Shown one piece after another: positions 53,692 to 64,000 of a stretch of DNA of 64,000 nucleotides. The translations under genes and the position numbers were made by a program. Where the stretch lies: the NCBI RefSeq assembly GCF_021155765.1, contig NC_060105.1, positions 3,844,001 through 3,908,000 on the forward strand. Reading direction: 5' to 3'. The notes beneath the pieces are model-generated. The model searched no databases, had not been told where the DNA came from, and saw nothing but the letters and a program-made list of their open reading frames with translations. This DNA comes from Diprion similis (taxonomy: Eukaryota; Arthropoda; Insecta; Hymenoptera; Diprionidae). Each line of letters begins with the position of its first letter. Within the stretch, counting starts at the first letter, position 1.

Positions 53692-55126
53692 ATGATGACC
53701 GCCCTAGTTTTACTGCTCTTCGTTTCACTGGCTTTCATCGATTCCTTTGCCACGGAATTGAGAATGATTCAGGTGATATTTCGGCACGGTGATCGGGCAC
53801 CTACAACCACGGTCGCAAAAATTTACCCCTTGGATCCTTACGCGAACGAAACTTGGTACCCAGAAGGTTGGGGTGGCCTGACAAACGTGAGTTTTCACTC
53901 AGTGACAAGATTTCGATCAATCTTTTATAAATCATTGGGTGATTTTCTAGGTCGGGAAACGCCGGGCCTATGAACTTGGCCTATTTTTAAGATCAAGATA
54001 CGGCGACTGGCTAGGGAATGAATACTTGAATCAAACGAGCCAATTTCGAAGCAGCAATGTCGACAGAGTCATCATGTCCACTCAGCTTTTGGCTGCCGGA
54101 CTTTATCCACCGGACAAACTTCAAAGGTCGTCCTATAACGATTTGGTGCAAAAATTGTACGTTTCTTGGAATAACCTGAGTGATCGGTTCCAGGTGGAAT
54201 CGGATGCTGGACTGGCAGCCGATACCGGTGCACCTTATTTCAGACTCGAAAAACATTCTCTACAAGCTCAAATTCACGTGTCCTAAGTACAAAGCGATAC
54301 GAAACGAGCTCGAAAACACGGACGAATATTTGGTACGACGGGCCGAAAATTTGACCGATTTTTTTCGATTCTTGAGCAAAAACGTCGGCACGAAGGTCGG
54401 GCAGCAGGAAGCCACCGCAATTTACGAACAACTTTACGCAGAGGTATGACGATTACAATCTTTTCATTCGCGATTCATTTTGCCTGTCGTTCTTCAGACT
54501 TCGCATTCGTTTTTCAAAGATGGGCGAAAACGTCGAGTTGCCCGAATGGACGAAGGGAATATTTCCAAACGGCAAACTCAGGGATGTTGCCGGTTACGAT
54601 TACGTCATTCAGTCTTACAACGAGTCGATGATCCAGTTGAACGGAGGTAGACACGTCAAACATGCAATTCTTCCTAGTGTTTCCGCTACTTTGAGCGTAA
54701 CTCGCGTATTTTCAGGCCAGTGGATTCGCGAATGGTTGAAGAACGTGGATGACTATTTGGACGGGTCGTCGCAGAGCGAAAATCACATTGGATTTTATTA
54801 TGGCGGTCACGAATACAACGTAGCCGCAATTCTGGCTGCTCTGGGAGTCTTCGAACCTCACGTTCCGTATTACAGCAGCGCCGTGATATTCGAGCTTTCC
54901 AAAATCGACGATGAATATTTCGTCAAGGTTATTTTATGAGAATTAACTCCTTACAAAGTGCTCGAGCACCGCTGATGAACACTTGCTTTTTTAGGTCCTC
55001 TACAGAAACAGGGGTAATCTTAGGAAAATCCGTCTTCCGAATTGCCAGAGTTTCGATTGCCCTTTGGTTACGTTTCGCGAATTATATTCCGACGTGATTC
55101 TCGATGATCCGTATGCCTTTTGTTAA
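53692..55126 (+). CDS. Histidine acid phosphatase, copy D (secreted)
   Basis: Exons 53692-53886, 53951-54126, 54194-54443, 54520-54646, 54716-54927 and 54995-55126 give 363 aa. The signal peptide (LVLLLFVSLAFIDSFA) and catalytic QVIFRHGDRAPTT sit in one exon, so the intron that separates them in copies A-C is absent. The second motif is YGGHEYNVAAIL (His-Glu). Other landmarks are AAGLYPPDKLQRW, ELPEWTKGIFPNGK, HVPYYSSAVIFEL and PNCQSFDCPLVTFREL. There is no C-terminal hydrophobic tail. For exon 4 the acceptor tttcaaag at 54519 was used; the AG 22 nt upstream would break the frame. Exon lengths 176 and 250 equal those of copy E, so D and E are the closest pair. Confidence 0.92.
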
Positions 55127-56485
55127 CAGGTTAACGAAATTCTTCCTGGATTAAAAAATCTACACTTTTTATTGTGTGGATTTTGAAAAGAGATAATGAG
55201 ATCTTGCAAGTGTGAATGAATACGTAATTATTTATGTCTACTTCCTACTTAAGATGGGCATCATTCTTATTTTATAACTGAGTATTATTCTGTATTTGGG
55301 CATTCTTTGAATGCTTGGCTAAAACATATTTCGGATAATTAGTAGATTGTAAATCAAGCAAACAAAATAGGTCTTTTCACGCTGAGCGTAAGTTTGCGAT
55401 GTGAATCGAATAAAAAATTGCAAAAACCTGACGTTTGTTTGTTTTGACATTTTCTTTTTACATCGGAGTACGGACAAAAGCACTTTCTAGTATTAGGACG
55501 TGAAAGTGCACTTTTTTGTATTGGGATACTCTTTTTCTGACTGCCGCAGAAACTATTACCTTACGTACAAAAAACAGAAAAAATATGTGTATACCATACT
55601 TGCATTATATAAACACATACGTCATTTTCGTAGTTAATTAGCTGGAAGATAAAATGGGTTCGTTATCAGGTTCGTTAAAAAAATATGCTGGTGATATATT
55701 GCACATATATTCTAAATTATTTTTTTTTTACATATCTTCGACAGCTCGGTCAAAAAATTCTCTAAATAAATATAAAAAACTATCGAAGAATAATGTTATT
55801 CATCGGATTAATAGACGTAGACTTGGCGATTGTTTGGTGTTTGAAATTTATACTGATGACGTCAATAATATTCGGATAAACATAAACGTATCGTGTGGAA
55901 ACGATTTTTAAACATATGCTACGTGTAATATAAGTATTCTGATTTCTGTGCTCTATCTTGACTGTTATACTATTGTTAGCTTTTTCTATTAACTTTGAAA
56001 AGTTTATCCAAATGATTACAACTTAAATGCAATATGACCAGTCGAACTTGAAATCGTGAACGTTGAAAAAATTAATCAATAATATAGAGATACACACGAT
56101 ACTGCTTTAATTGCATACGAAGTTATATAATGAGATGATATAGTCAATTGGCGATTATACAATAACCGCGAATCCACTTGATTGGACGTTATTTTTAACT
56201 ACCTCTTTGCTTAGCTAGAATTTCTGATCAAACAGATTTGGTAGCCTCGAAATTACAAAGGGGGGGCATGAATTTGCTGTTCGGGGTGTTTCAAAGCACT
56301 GTAAGTCGTAGTTCATTAGTTCCAGGCGTCGCTGCTGCGCACAGTTATATGCGTTCATCTCATTCGAATACAAAAATTGAAATCCAACTAAATTTGATTA
56401 AAAAATCTGAGACTCGTTTCCACTTAACGATTGCAAAAAACTAATTTGAGCCATACTCCACGCTGCTTTGAAATTCAAGATTGAA
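55127..56485. other. Intergenic sequence between copies D and E
   Basis: AT-rich. One 85-codon open frame (55654-55911) starts with MGSLSGSLKK and has no signal peptide, motif or splice partner; probably chance. Confidence 0.45.
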
Positions 56486-58049
56486 ATGTTGATGTCATCA
56501 CTGCCGATTGTGATCTGGCTGACACTCCTGGCCTCCACCCAGTCTTATGCCGAGGAATTGAAATTGCTCCAGGTGGTTTTCCGACATGGCGATCGAACGC
56601 CAGTTTATGCCATGCGGAACATATACCCGCTGGATCCGTACCTCAACGAGACTTGGTATCCAAACGGTTGGGACAGCCTAAGCAAGGTAAAGTGGTCTAA
56701 CAATAAGACATACTCGAGTGTAAAAAGTGTTTCAGCTAATCTTGATGCGAATTTAGAATGGAAAAACACGGGCTCACGAACTTGGTTTATTTTTACGCGA
56801 GAGGTACGGGAGCTTTCTTGGTGACGTTTACTTGAAGGATAAATTTGTGTTTCATAGCAGCAATGCGCACAGGACAATCCTAACGACCCAGCTCGTAGCT
56901 GCCGGACTTTTCCCCCCGACAGAAGTTGAGAGGTAGGCATGTATTAGAAATTAAAACCCATTAAGAGATTTGGCGAGATCTCGATCACTTTGCACTCCTA
57001 CTCTGCAGGTGGCATCCGACTCTTGACTGGCAACCGATACCCGTTTATTCGGACCCCGTAACGTCAGACTTTCTCTTCACGTACTCCATGGATTGCCCCC
57101 TGTTCGTGAGACTGCGACGCGAGCTGGAAGAAACTGACGAACAATTGGTCCGTCGTGCCAAGGTGTTGACTGGAACTTTTGACTTCATAAGTCGTAACGT
57201 TGGAGCCCAAGTTGCACAGAAAGAAATCGCGCTCATTTACCATAACTTGTACTCAGAGGTGGGACACGTTACAAGAGTTTGAAGTGATCAATAAAACTTC
57301 AGCTGAATTTGCATTAAAAATTGACGGGGCCCATTTTTCAGTCCCAGGAAAACAAGGTATTACCCCAATGGACTAACGGAATATTTCCCGAAGGAAAAAT
57401 GAAGGACATTGCGGCGTATGAGTACGTCATCCAAAACTATAACAAATCGCTCGTTCAACTGGGAACAGGTATATGGGTTCAAACGATAAGACTTTCGACC
57501 TGACGTACTTGAACACATTTATATCATATGTTTTCGCAGGTCGTATCATCGGAGAGTGGATGAAGAATATTGACAATTTTTTGAACAGTACTGAGAGTGG
57601 TAATCCGAAGGCGTTTTTCTACGGAGCACATGAGGGTAACATTGGGGGTCTTCTTGCTACACTCGGAGTATTCGAATCGCACATTCCATTCTACTGTAGC
57701 GCAATTATCGTCGAGTTTTCCAAAGTCAACAATGAATATTACGTCAAGGTACGAGCATAGTGGAACCTTTGGTAGCGTTCAGCTTGTGAACCTTTTTTTT
57801 TATCAGACAATCAATATGATTTCTTCTCAGCTATTCGCTGAGAAGTTCTGATCTGCTAATGGTCGTTTAATACTTTCAATATCATTTATGTTTCAGTTCT
57901 TGTACAGAAACAACGGCGTTCTTCGGGAGTTGTTGGTTCCAGGATGCATCAGTGTTAATTGCTCGCTGAAAACATTCCGTGGATTGGTTGCTGATTTCAT
58001 TAGTACTGGAGATCCTGTCGCCCAATGCAGAGGAACTACGGTTCTTTGA
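56486..58049 (+). CDS. Histidine acid phosphatase, copy E (secreted)
   Basis: Exons 56486-56686, 56757-56932, 57009-57258, 57342-57468, 57540-57748 and 57897-58049 give 371 aa. The signal peptide (SLPIVIWLTLLASTQSYA) and catalytic QVVFRHGDRTPVY are in one exon, as in copy D. The second motif is YGAHEGNIGGLL (His-Glu). Landmarks are AAGLFPPTEVERW, VLPQWTNGIFPEGK, HIPFYCSAIIVEF and PGCISVNCSLKTFRGL. In HIPFYCSA a Ser common to the other active copies is Cys. No hydrophobic tail. Five of six exons match copy D in length or nearly so. It is the last gene before the satellite array. Confidence 0.92.
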
Positions 58050-58261
58050 TGATTCAGCAATTTCATTAGTTGCGCATCGAAAAGTACTTACAGTTGATTT
58101 CACGAACCACATCCAAGTTGCGATCTAATTAATTAATTGAGTCTTCTACATAGCCCATAATTGCATAATTTCGTTATTGCATCCACGATAACAATCCACA
58201 ATCATGGGCAATACGGTCGTTACAAGACCTTACTGTAATGAAGAAATATTTTTCAGTAATG

Positions 58262-58267
58262 AATAAA
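58262..58267 (+). terminator. Polyadenylation signal of copy E
   Basis: AATAAA about 210 nt after the stop codon. The satellite array begins only about 30-40 bp further on. Confidence 0.45.
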
Positions 58268-58296
58268 CTATGTAGGGGAAATTGGGGTCGGCCGAA

Positions 58297-61200
58297 ACAA
58301 CGCTAGTAATCGATTTCTCTAGCAAAATGACGTGTTGATAGTGCCTGTAAGGAATTATTGCAACAATTTTTGAAATCGTCGGAATTTTTGCCAAAAATCC
58401 GAAGGGGTGAGCCTTACTTTGTTGGTCATTTTAGCAAGCGAAAATTTTTCGTCTCAAAATCGAGTTGTATGACCATCTCTAGAATGATTGGATCCCCAGA
58501 AACTCAGAGAACACATAAAGGAAAGCGTCGAAGCGACAGTAGAGAAATGGCAATGAAAATCTCCAGTTTTTCGGCCGTAACTTTTCAGCAATCGCTCGCA
58601 GCGTATTAGGACTGCGCTTAATCGATTCCTCTCGCAAAATTACGTCGGATTAGTGCCTCAAAGAATGAATTAGGGCACTTTTCAAAGTTATCGAAATTTT
58701 CGCTAAAAATCCAAAGGGGTTAGCCTTACTTTTTGGGTCATTTTCGGAGCTGAAATTTTCTCGTCTCCGAATCGATTTGTATTACCGTTTCTAAAGTAAT
58801 TCAACCCCCAGGAACTCAGAAAACACATCAAAAAGAGCGTAGGACCAGCAGCAGAGAAATGACGATGAAAATCATGAGTTTTTTGGCCGTAACTTTTCAG
58901 CTATCGCTCGCAGCGTATTAGGACTGCGCTTAATCGATTCCTCTCGCAAAATTACGTCGGAATAGTGCCTTTGAAAATTGATTGCGGCACTTTTCAAAGT
59001 CGTCGAAATTTTCGCCAAAAATCCAAAGGGGTTAGCCTTCTTTTTTGGGTCATTTTCGAAGCTGAAATTTTCTCGTCTCCGAATCGATTCGTATCACCGT
59101 TTCTAGAGTAATTCGACCCCCAGGAAATCAGAAAACACATAAAAAAGAGCGTAGGACCAGCAGCAGAGAAATGACGATGAAAATCATGAGTTTTTTGGCC
59201 GTAACTTTTCAGCTATCGCTCGCAGCGTTTTTGGACTGGGCCTAATCGATTCCTCTCGCGAAATTACGTCGGAATAGTGCCTTTCAAAATTGATTGCGTC
59301 ACTTTTCGAAGTCGTCGAAATTTTCGCCAAAAATTCAAAGGGGTTAGCCTTGGATTTTTTTTGGCCGAAAAATCTTTTGTCTGGGAATCGATCCGTATGA
59401 CGCTTTCTAGACTAATTCGACGCCCAGGAACTCAGAAAACACATGAAAAATAGCCTAGGACCAGCAGCAGAGAAATGACGATGAAAATCTGCAGTTTTCC
59501 GGCTGTAACTTTGCAGGTGTTGCTCGCAGCGTATCGGGACTGCGATTGATCGATTCCTCTCGCAAAATCACGTCGGAATAGTACCCTGAAGAATTAATTG
59601 CAGCACTTTTCAAAGTCGTCGAAATTTTCGCCAAAAATGCAAAGGGGTTAGCCTTGGATTTTTTTTGGCCGAAAAATCTTTTGTCTGGGAATCGATCCGT
59701 AAGACGCTCTCTAGACTAATTCGACGCCCAGGAACTCAGAAAACACATGAAAAATAGCCTAGGACCAGCAGCAGAGAAATGACGATGAAAATCTGCAGTT
59801 TTCCGGCTGTAACTTTGCAGGTGTTGCTCGCAGCGTATCGGGACTGCGATTGATCGATTCCTCTCGCAAAATCACGTCGGAATAAAACCCTAAAGAATTA
59901 ATTGCAGCACTTTTCAAAGTCGTCGAAATTTTCGCCAAAAATGCAAAGGGGTTAGCCTTGGATTTTTTCTGGCCGAAAAATCTTTTGTCTGGGAATCGAT
60001 CCGTATGACGCTTTCTAGACTAATTCGACGCCCAGGAACTCAGAAAACACATGAAAAATAGCCTAGGACCAGCAGCAGAGAAATGACGATGGAAATCTGC
60101 AGTTTTTCGGCTGTAACTTTGCAGGTGTTGCCCGCAGCGTATCGGGACTGCGATTGATCGTTTCCTCTCGCAAAATCACGTCGGAATAGTACCCTAAAGG
60201 ATTAATTGCAGCACTTTTCAAAGTCGTCGAAATTTTCGCCAAAAATGCAAAGGGGTCAGCCTTGGATTTTTTTTGGCCGAAAAATCTTTTGTCTGGGAAT
60301 CGATCCGTATGACGCTTTCTAGACTAATTCGACGCCCAGGAACTCAGAAAACACATGAAAAATAGCCTAGGACCAGCAGCAGAGAAATGACGACGAAAAT
60401 CTGCAGTTTTTCGGCTGTAACTTTGCAGGTGTTGCTCGCAGCGTACCGGGACTGCGATTGATCGATTCCTCTCGCAAAATCACGTCGGAATAGCACCCTA
60501 AAGAATTAATTGCAGCACTTTTCAAAGTCGTCGAAATTTTCGCCAAAAATGCAAAGGGGTTAGCCTTGGATTTTTTTTGGCCGAAAAATCTTTTGTCTGG
60601 GAATCGATCCGTATGACGCTTTCTAGACTAATTCGACGCCCAGGAACTCAGAAAACACATGAAAAATAGCCTAGGACCAGCAGCAGAGAAATGACGATGA
60701 AAATCTGCAGTTTTTCGGCTGTAACTTTGCAGGTGTTGCTCGCAGCGTACCGGGACTGCGATTAATCGATTCCTCCCGCAAAATCACGTCGGAATAGTAC
60801 CCTCAAGAATTAATTGCAGCACTTTTCAAAGTCGTCGAAATTTTCGCCAAAAATGCAAAGGGGTTAGCCTTGGATTTTTTCTGGCCGAAAAATCTTTTGT
60901 CTGGGAATCGATCCGTATGACGCTTTCTAGACTAATTCGACGCCCAGGAACTCAGAAAACACTTGAAAAATAGCCTAGGACCAGCAGCAGAGAAATGACG
61001 ATGGAAATCTGCAGTTTTTCGGCTGTAACTTTGCAGGTGTTGCCCGCAGCGTATCGGGACTGCGATTGATCGTTTCCTCTCGCAAAATCACGTCGGAATA
61101 GTACCCTAAAGGATTAATTGCAGCACTTTTCAAAGTCGTCGAAATTTTCGCCAAAAATGCAAAGGGGTCAGCCTTGGATTTTTTTTGGCCGAAAAATCTT

Positions 61201-64000
61201 TTGTCTGGGAATCGATCCGTATGACGCTTTCTAGACTAATTCGACGCCCAGGAACTCAGAAAACACATGAAAAATAGCCTAGGACCAGCAGCAGAGAAAT
61301 GACGACGAAAATCTGCAGTTTTTCGGCTGTAACTTTGCAGGTGTTGCTCGCAGCGTACCGGGACTGCGATTGATCGATTTCTCTCGCAAAATCACGTCGG
61401 AATAGTACCCTAAAGAATTAATTGCAGCACTTTTCAAAGTCGTCGAAATTTTCGCCAAAAATGCAAAGGGGTTAGCCTTGGATTTTTTTTGGCCGAAAAA
61501 TCTTTTGTCTGGGAATCGATCCGTATGACGCTTTCTAGACTAATTCGACGCCCAGGAACTCAGAAAACACATGAAAAATAGCCTAGGACCAGCAGCAGAG
61601 AAATGACGATGAAAATCTGCAATTTTTCGGCTGTAACTTTGCAGGTGTTGCTCGCAGCGTACCGGGACTGCGATTGATCGATTCCTCTCGCAAAATCACG
61701 TCGGAATAGCACCCTAAAGAAATAATTGCAGCACTTTTCAAAGTCGTCGAAATTTTCGCCAAAAATGCAAAGGGGTTAGCCTTGGATTTTTTTTGGCCGA
61801 AAAATCTTTTGTCTGGGAATCGATCCGTATGACGCTTTCTAGACTAATTCGACGCCCAGGAACTCAGAAAACACATGAAAAATAGCCTAGGACCAGCAGC
61901 AGAGAAATGACGATGAAAATCTGCAGTTTTTCGGCTGTAACTTTGCAGGTGTTGCTCGCAGCGTATCGGGACTGCGATTAATCGATTCCCCTCGCAAAAT
62001 CACGTCGGAATAGTACCCTAAAGAATTAATTGCAGCACTTTTCAAAGTCGTCGAAATTTTCGCCAAAAATGCAAAGGGGTTAGCCTTGGATTTTTTTTGG
62101 CCGAAAAATCTTTTGTCTGGGAATCGATCCGTATGACGCTTTCTAGACTAATTTGACGCCCAGGAACTCAGAAAACACATGAAAAATAGCCTAGGACCAG
62201 CAGCAGAGAAATGACGATGAAAATCTGCAGGTTTTCGGCTGTAACTTTGCAGGTGTTGCTCGCAGCGTATCGGGACTGCGATTAATCGATTCCTCTCGCA
62301 AAATCACGTCGGAATAGTACCCTAAAGAATTAATTGCAGCACTTTTCAAAGTCGTCGAAATTTTCGCCAACAATGCAAAGGGGTTAGCCTTGGATTTTTT
62401 CTGGCCGAAAAATCTTTTGTCTGGGAATCGATCCGTATGACGCTTTCTAGACTAATTCGACGCCCAGGAACTCAGAAAACACATGAAAAATAGCCTAGGA
62501 CCAGCAGCAGAGAAATGACGATGAAAATCTGCAGTTTTTCGGCTGTAACTTTGCAGGTGTTGCTCGCAGCGTATCGGGACTGCGATTAATCGATTCCTCT
62601 CGCAAAATCACGTCGAAATAGTACCCTCAAGAATTAATTGCAGCACTTTTCAAAGTCGTCGAAATTTTCGCCAAAAATGCAAAGGGGTTAGCCTTGGATT
62701 TTTTTTGGCCGAAAAATCTTTTGTCTGGGAATCGATCCGTATGACGCTTTCTAGACTAATTTGACGCCCAGGAACTCAGAAAACACATGAAAAATAGCCT
62801 AGGACCAGCAGCAGAGAAATGACGATGAAAATCTGCAGTTTTTCGGCTGTAACTTTGCAGGTGTTGCCCGCAGCGTATCCGGACTGCGATTGATCGATTC
62901 CTCTCGCAAAATCACGTCGGAATAGTACCCTCAAGAATTAATTGCAGCAGTTTTCAAAGTCGTCAAAGATTTCGCCAAAAATGCAAAGGGGTTAGCCTTG
63001 GATTTTTTTTGGCCGAAAAATCTTTTGTCTGGGAATCGATCCGTATGACGCTTTCTAGACTAATTCGACGCCCAGGAACTCAGAAAACACATGAAAAATA
63101 GCCTAGGACCAGCAGCAGAGAAATGACGATGAAAATCTGCAATTTTTCGGCTGTAACTTTGCAGGTGTTGCTCGCAGCGTATCGGGACTGCGATTAATCG
63201 ATTCCTCTCGCAAAATCACGTCGGAATAGTACCCTAAAGAATTAATTGCAGCACTTTTCAAAGTCGTCGAAATTTTCGCCAAAAATGCAAAAGGGTTAGC
63301 CTTGGATTTTTTTTGGCCGAAAAATCTTTTGTCTGGGAATCGATCCGTATGACGCTTTCTAGACTAATTTGACGCCCAGGAACTCAGAAAACACATGAAA
63401 AATAGCCTAGGACCAGCAGCAGAGAAATGACGATGAAAATCTGCAGTTTTTCGGCTGTAACTTTGCAGGTGTTGCCCGCAGCGTATCCGGACTGCGATTG
63501 ATCGATTCCTCTCGCAAAATCACGTCGGAATAGTACCCTCAAGAATTAATTGCAGCAGTTTTCAAAGTCGTCGAAATTTTCGCCAAAAATGCAAAGGGGT
63601 TAGCCTTGGATTTTTTTTGGCCGAAAAATCTTTTGTCTGGGAATCGATCCGTATGACGCTTTCTAGACTAATTCGACGCCCAGGAACTCAGAAAACACAT
63701 GTAAAATAGCCTAGGACCAGCAGCAGAGAAATGACGATGAAAATCTGCAGTTTTTCGGCTGTAACTTTGCAGGTGTTGCTCGCAGCGTATCGGGACTGCG
63801 ATTGATCGATTCCTCTCGCAAAATCACGTCGGAATAGCACCCTAAAGAATTAATTGCAGCACTTTTCAAAGTCGTCGAAATTTTCGCCAAAAATGCAAAG
63901 GGGTTAGCCTTGGATTTTTTTCGACCGAATAATCTTTTGTCTGGGAATCGATCCGTATGACGCTTTCTAGACTAATTCGACGCCCAGGAACTCAGAAAAC
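58297..64000. repeat. Tandem satellite array, 304-bp monomer
   Basis: About 19 head-to-tail units run to the window end. Using the word gcagcgt as marker, unit steps are 312, 311 and 305 bp at the left edge and then 304 bp (for example 59529, 59833, 60137). The first three to four units differ strongly from the rest and from each other, while the units after about 59.5 kb are nearly identical. Typical monomer landmarks are aaaggggttagccttgg, gggaatcgatccgtatgac, gcctaggaccagcagcagag and tgtaactttgcaggtgttg. Stops interrupt all frames at monomer scale, so it is not coding. The array is probably heterochromatic or pericentromeric in type; that is inference. Confidence 0.95.

Noticed and set aside
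55654-55911. 85-codon plus-strand open frame between copies D and E
   Set aside because: No motif, no signal peptide and no neighbours; within chance for AT-rich intergenic DNA.
62191-62373. Open frame inside the satellite
   Set aside because: Exists in one monomer variant only; the monomer is otherwise closed in all frames.
58297-64000. CRISPR-like or coding tandem array
   Set aside because: Units are contiguous without unique spacers, 304 bp long, in a eukaryotic context, and contain stops in all frames.

Overview
This is eukaryotic, AT-rich DNA. The genes are split by short introns (roughly 70 bp to 1 kb) with GT-AG borders. Protein resemblances are to animals, and a family of secreted histidine acid phosphatases of the venom/testicular type is expanded. 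I read it as an insect, most likely a hymenopteran; that is an inference from gene content and style, not a proof. All exon structures were built by hand from open frames, splice motifs and remembered family sequences, so boundaries are best estimates.

Layout. Positions 1-2900 are repeat-derived: two adjacent large imperfect palindromes (about 1-1310 and 1340-1950), a 10-bp-unit minisatellite and a decayed DNA-transposon-like element. Positions 2900-8250 have no gene I can defend, apart from some orphan open frames. From 8.2 to 31.2 kb lies a compact housekeeping block: eIF4E2/4EHP (+), a MOSPD1/3-like MSP-domain protein (-), an ENPP-type ectonucleotide pyrophosphatase/phosphodiesterase (-), a myristoylated AP1AR/gadkin-like protein (+), the eEF1A lysine methyltransferase EEF1AKMT1 (+), the centrosomal protein CEP43/FOP (+) and the mitochondrial chaperone TIMM13 (-). 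TIMM13 shares a 294-bp divergent promoter region with an unrecognised 674-aa protein (+, 31.5-34.0 kb).

From 34.1 to 58.05 kb is a cluster of five complete histidine acid phosphatase paralogues and one broken copy. Copies A and B are on the minus strand and end in a hydrophobic tail, so they are probably membrane-anchored. After about 10 kb without a recognisable gene, copies C, D and E follow on the plus strand without such a tail, so they are probably secreted. Copy B keeps a full intact frame but has lost both catalytic signatures (AHA instead of RHG, and GDED instead of G-H-D/E), so it looks like a pseudoenzyme.

From about 58.3 kb to the window end runs a tandem satellite of 304-bp monomers (about 19 units). 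Its left edge is made of diverged, slightly longer units, and the homogeneous part shows higher-order periods of 608, 912 and 1520 bp. The array starts just after the polyadenylation signal of copy E and runs off the window.

The housekeeping genes act in translation control (4EHP, EEF1AKMT1), membrane contact and trafficking (MOSPD, AP1AR-like), the centrosome (CEP43), mitochondrial import (TIMM13) and extracellular nucleotide or phosphate chemistry (ENPP, acid phosphatases). They do not form one pathway.
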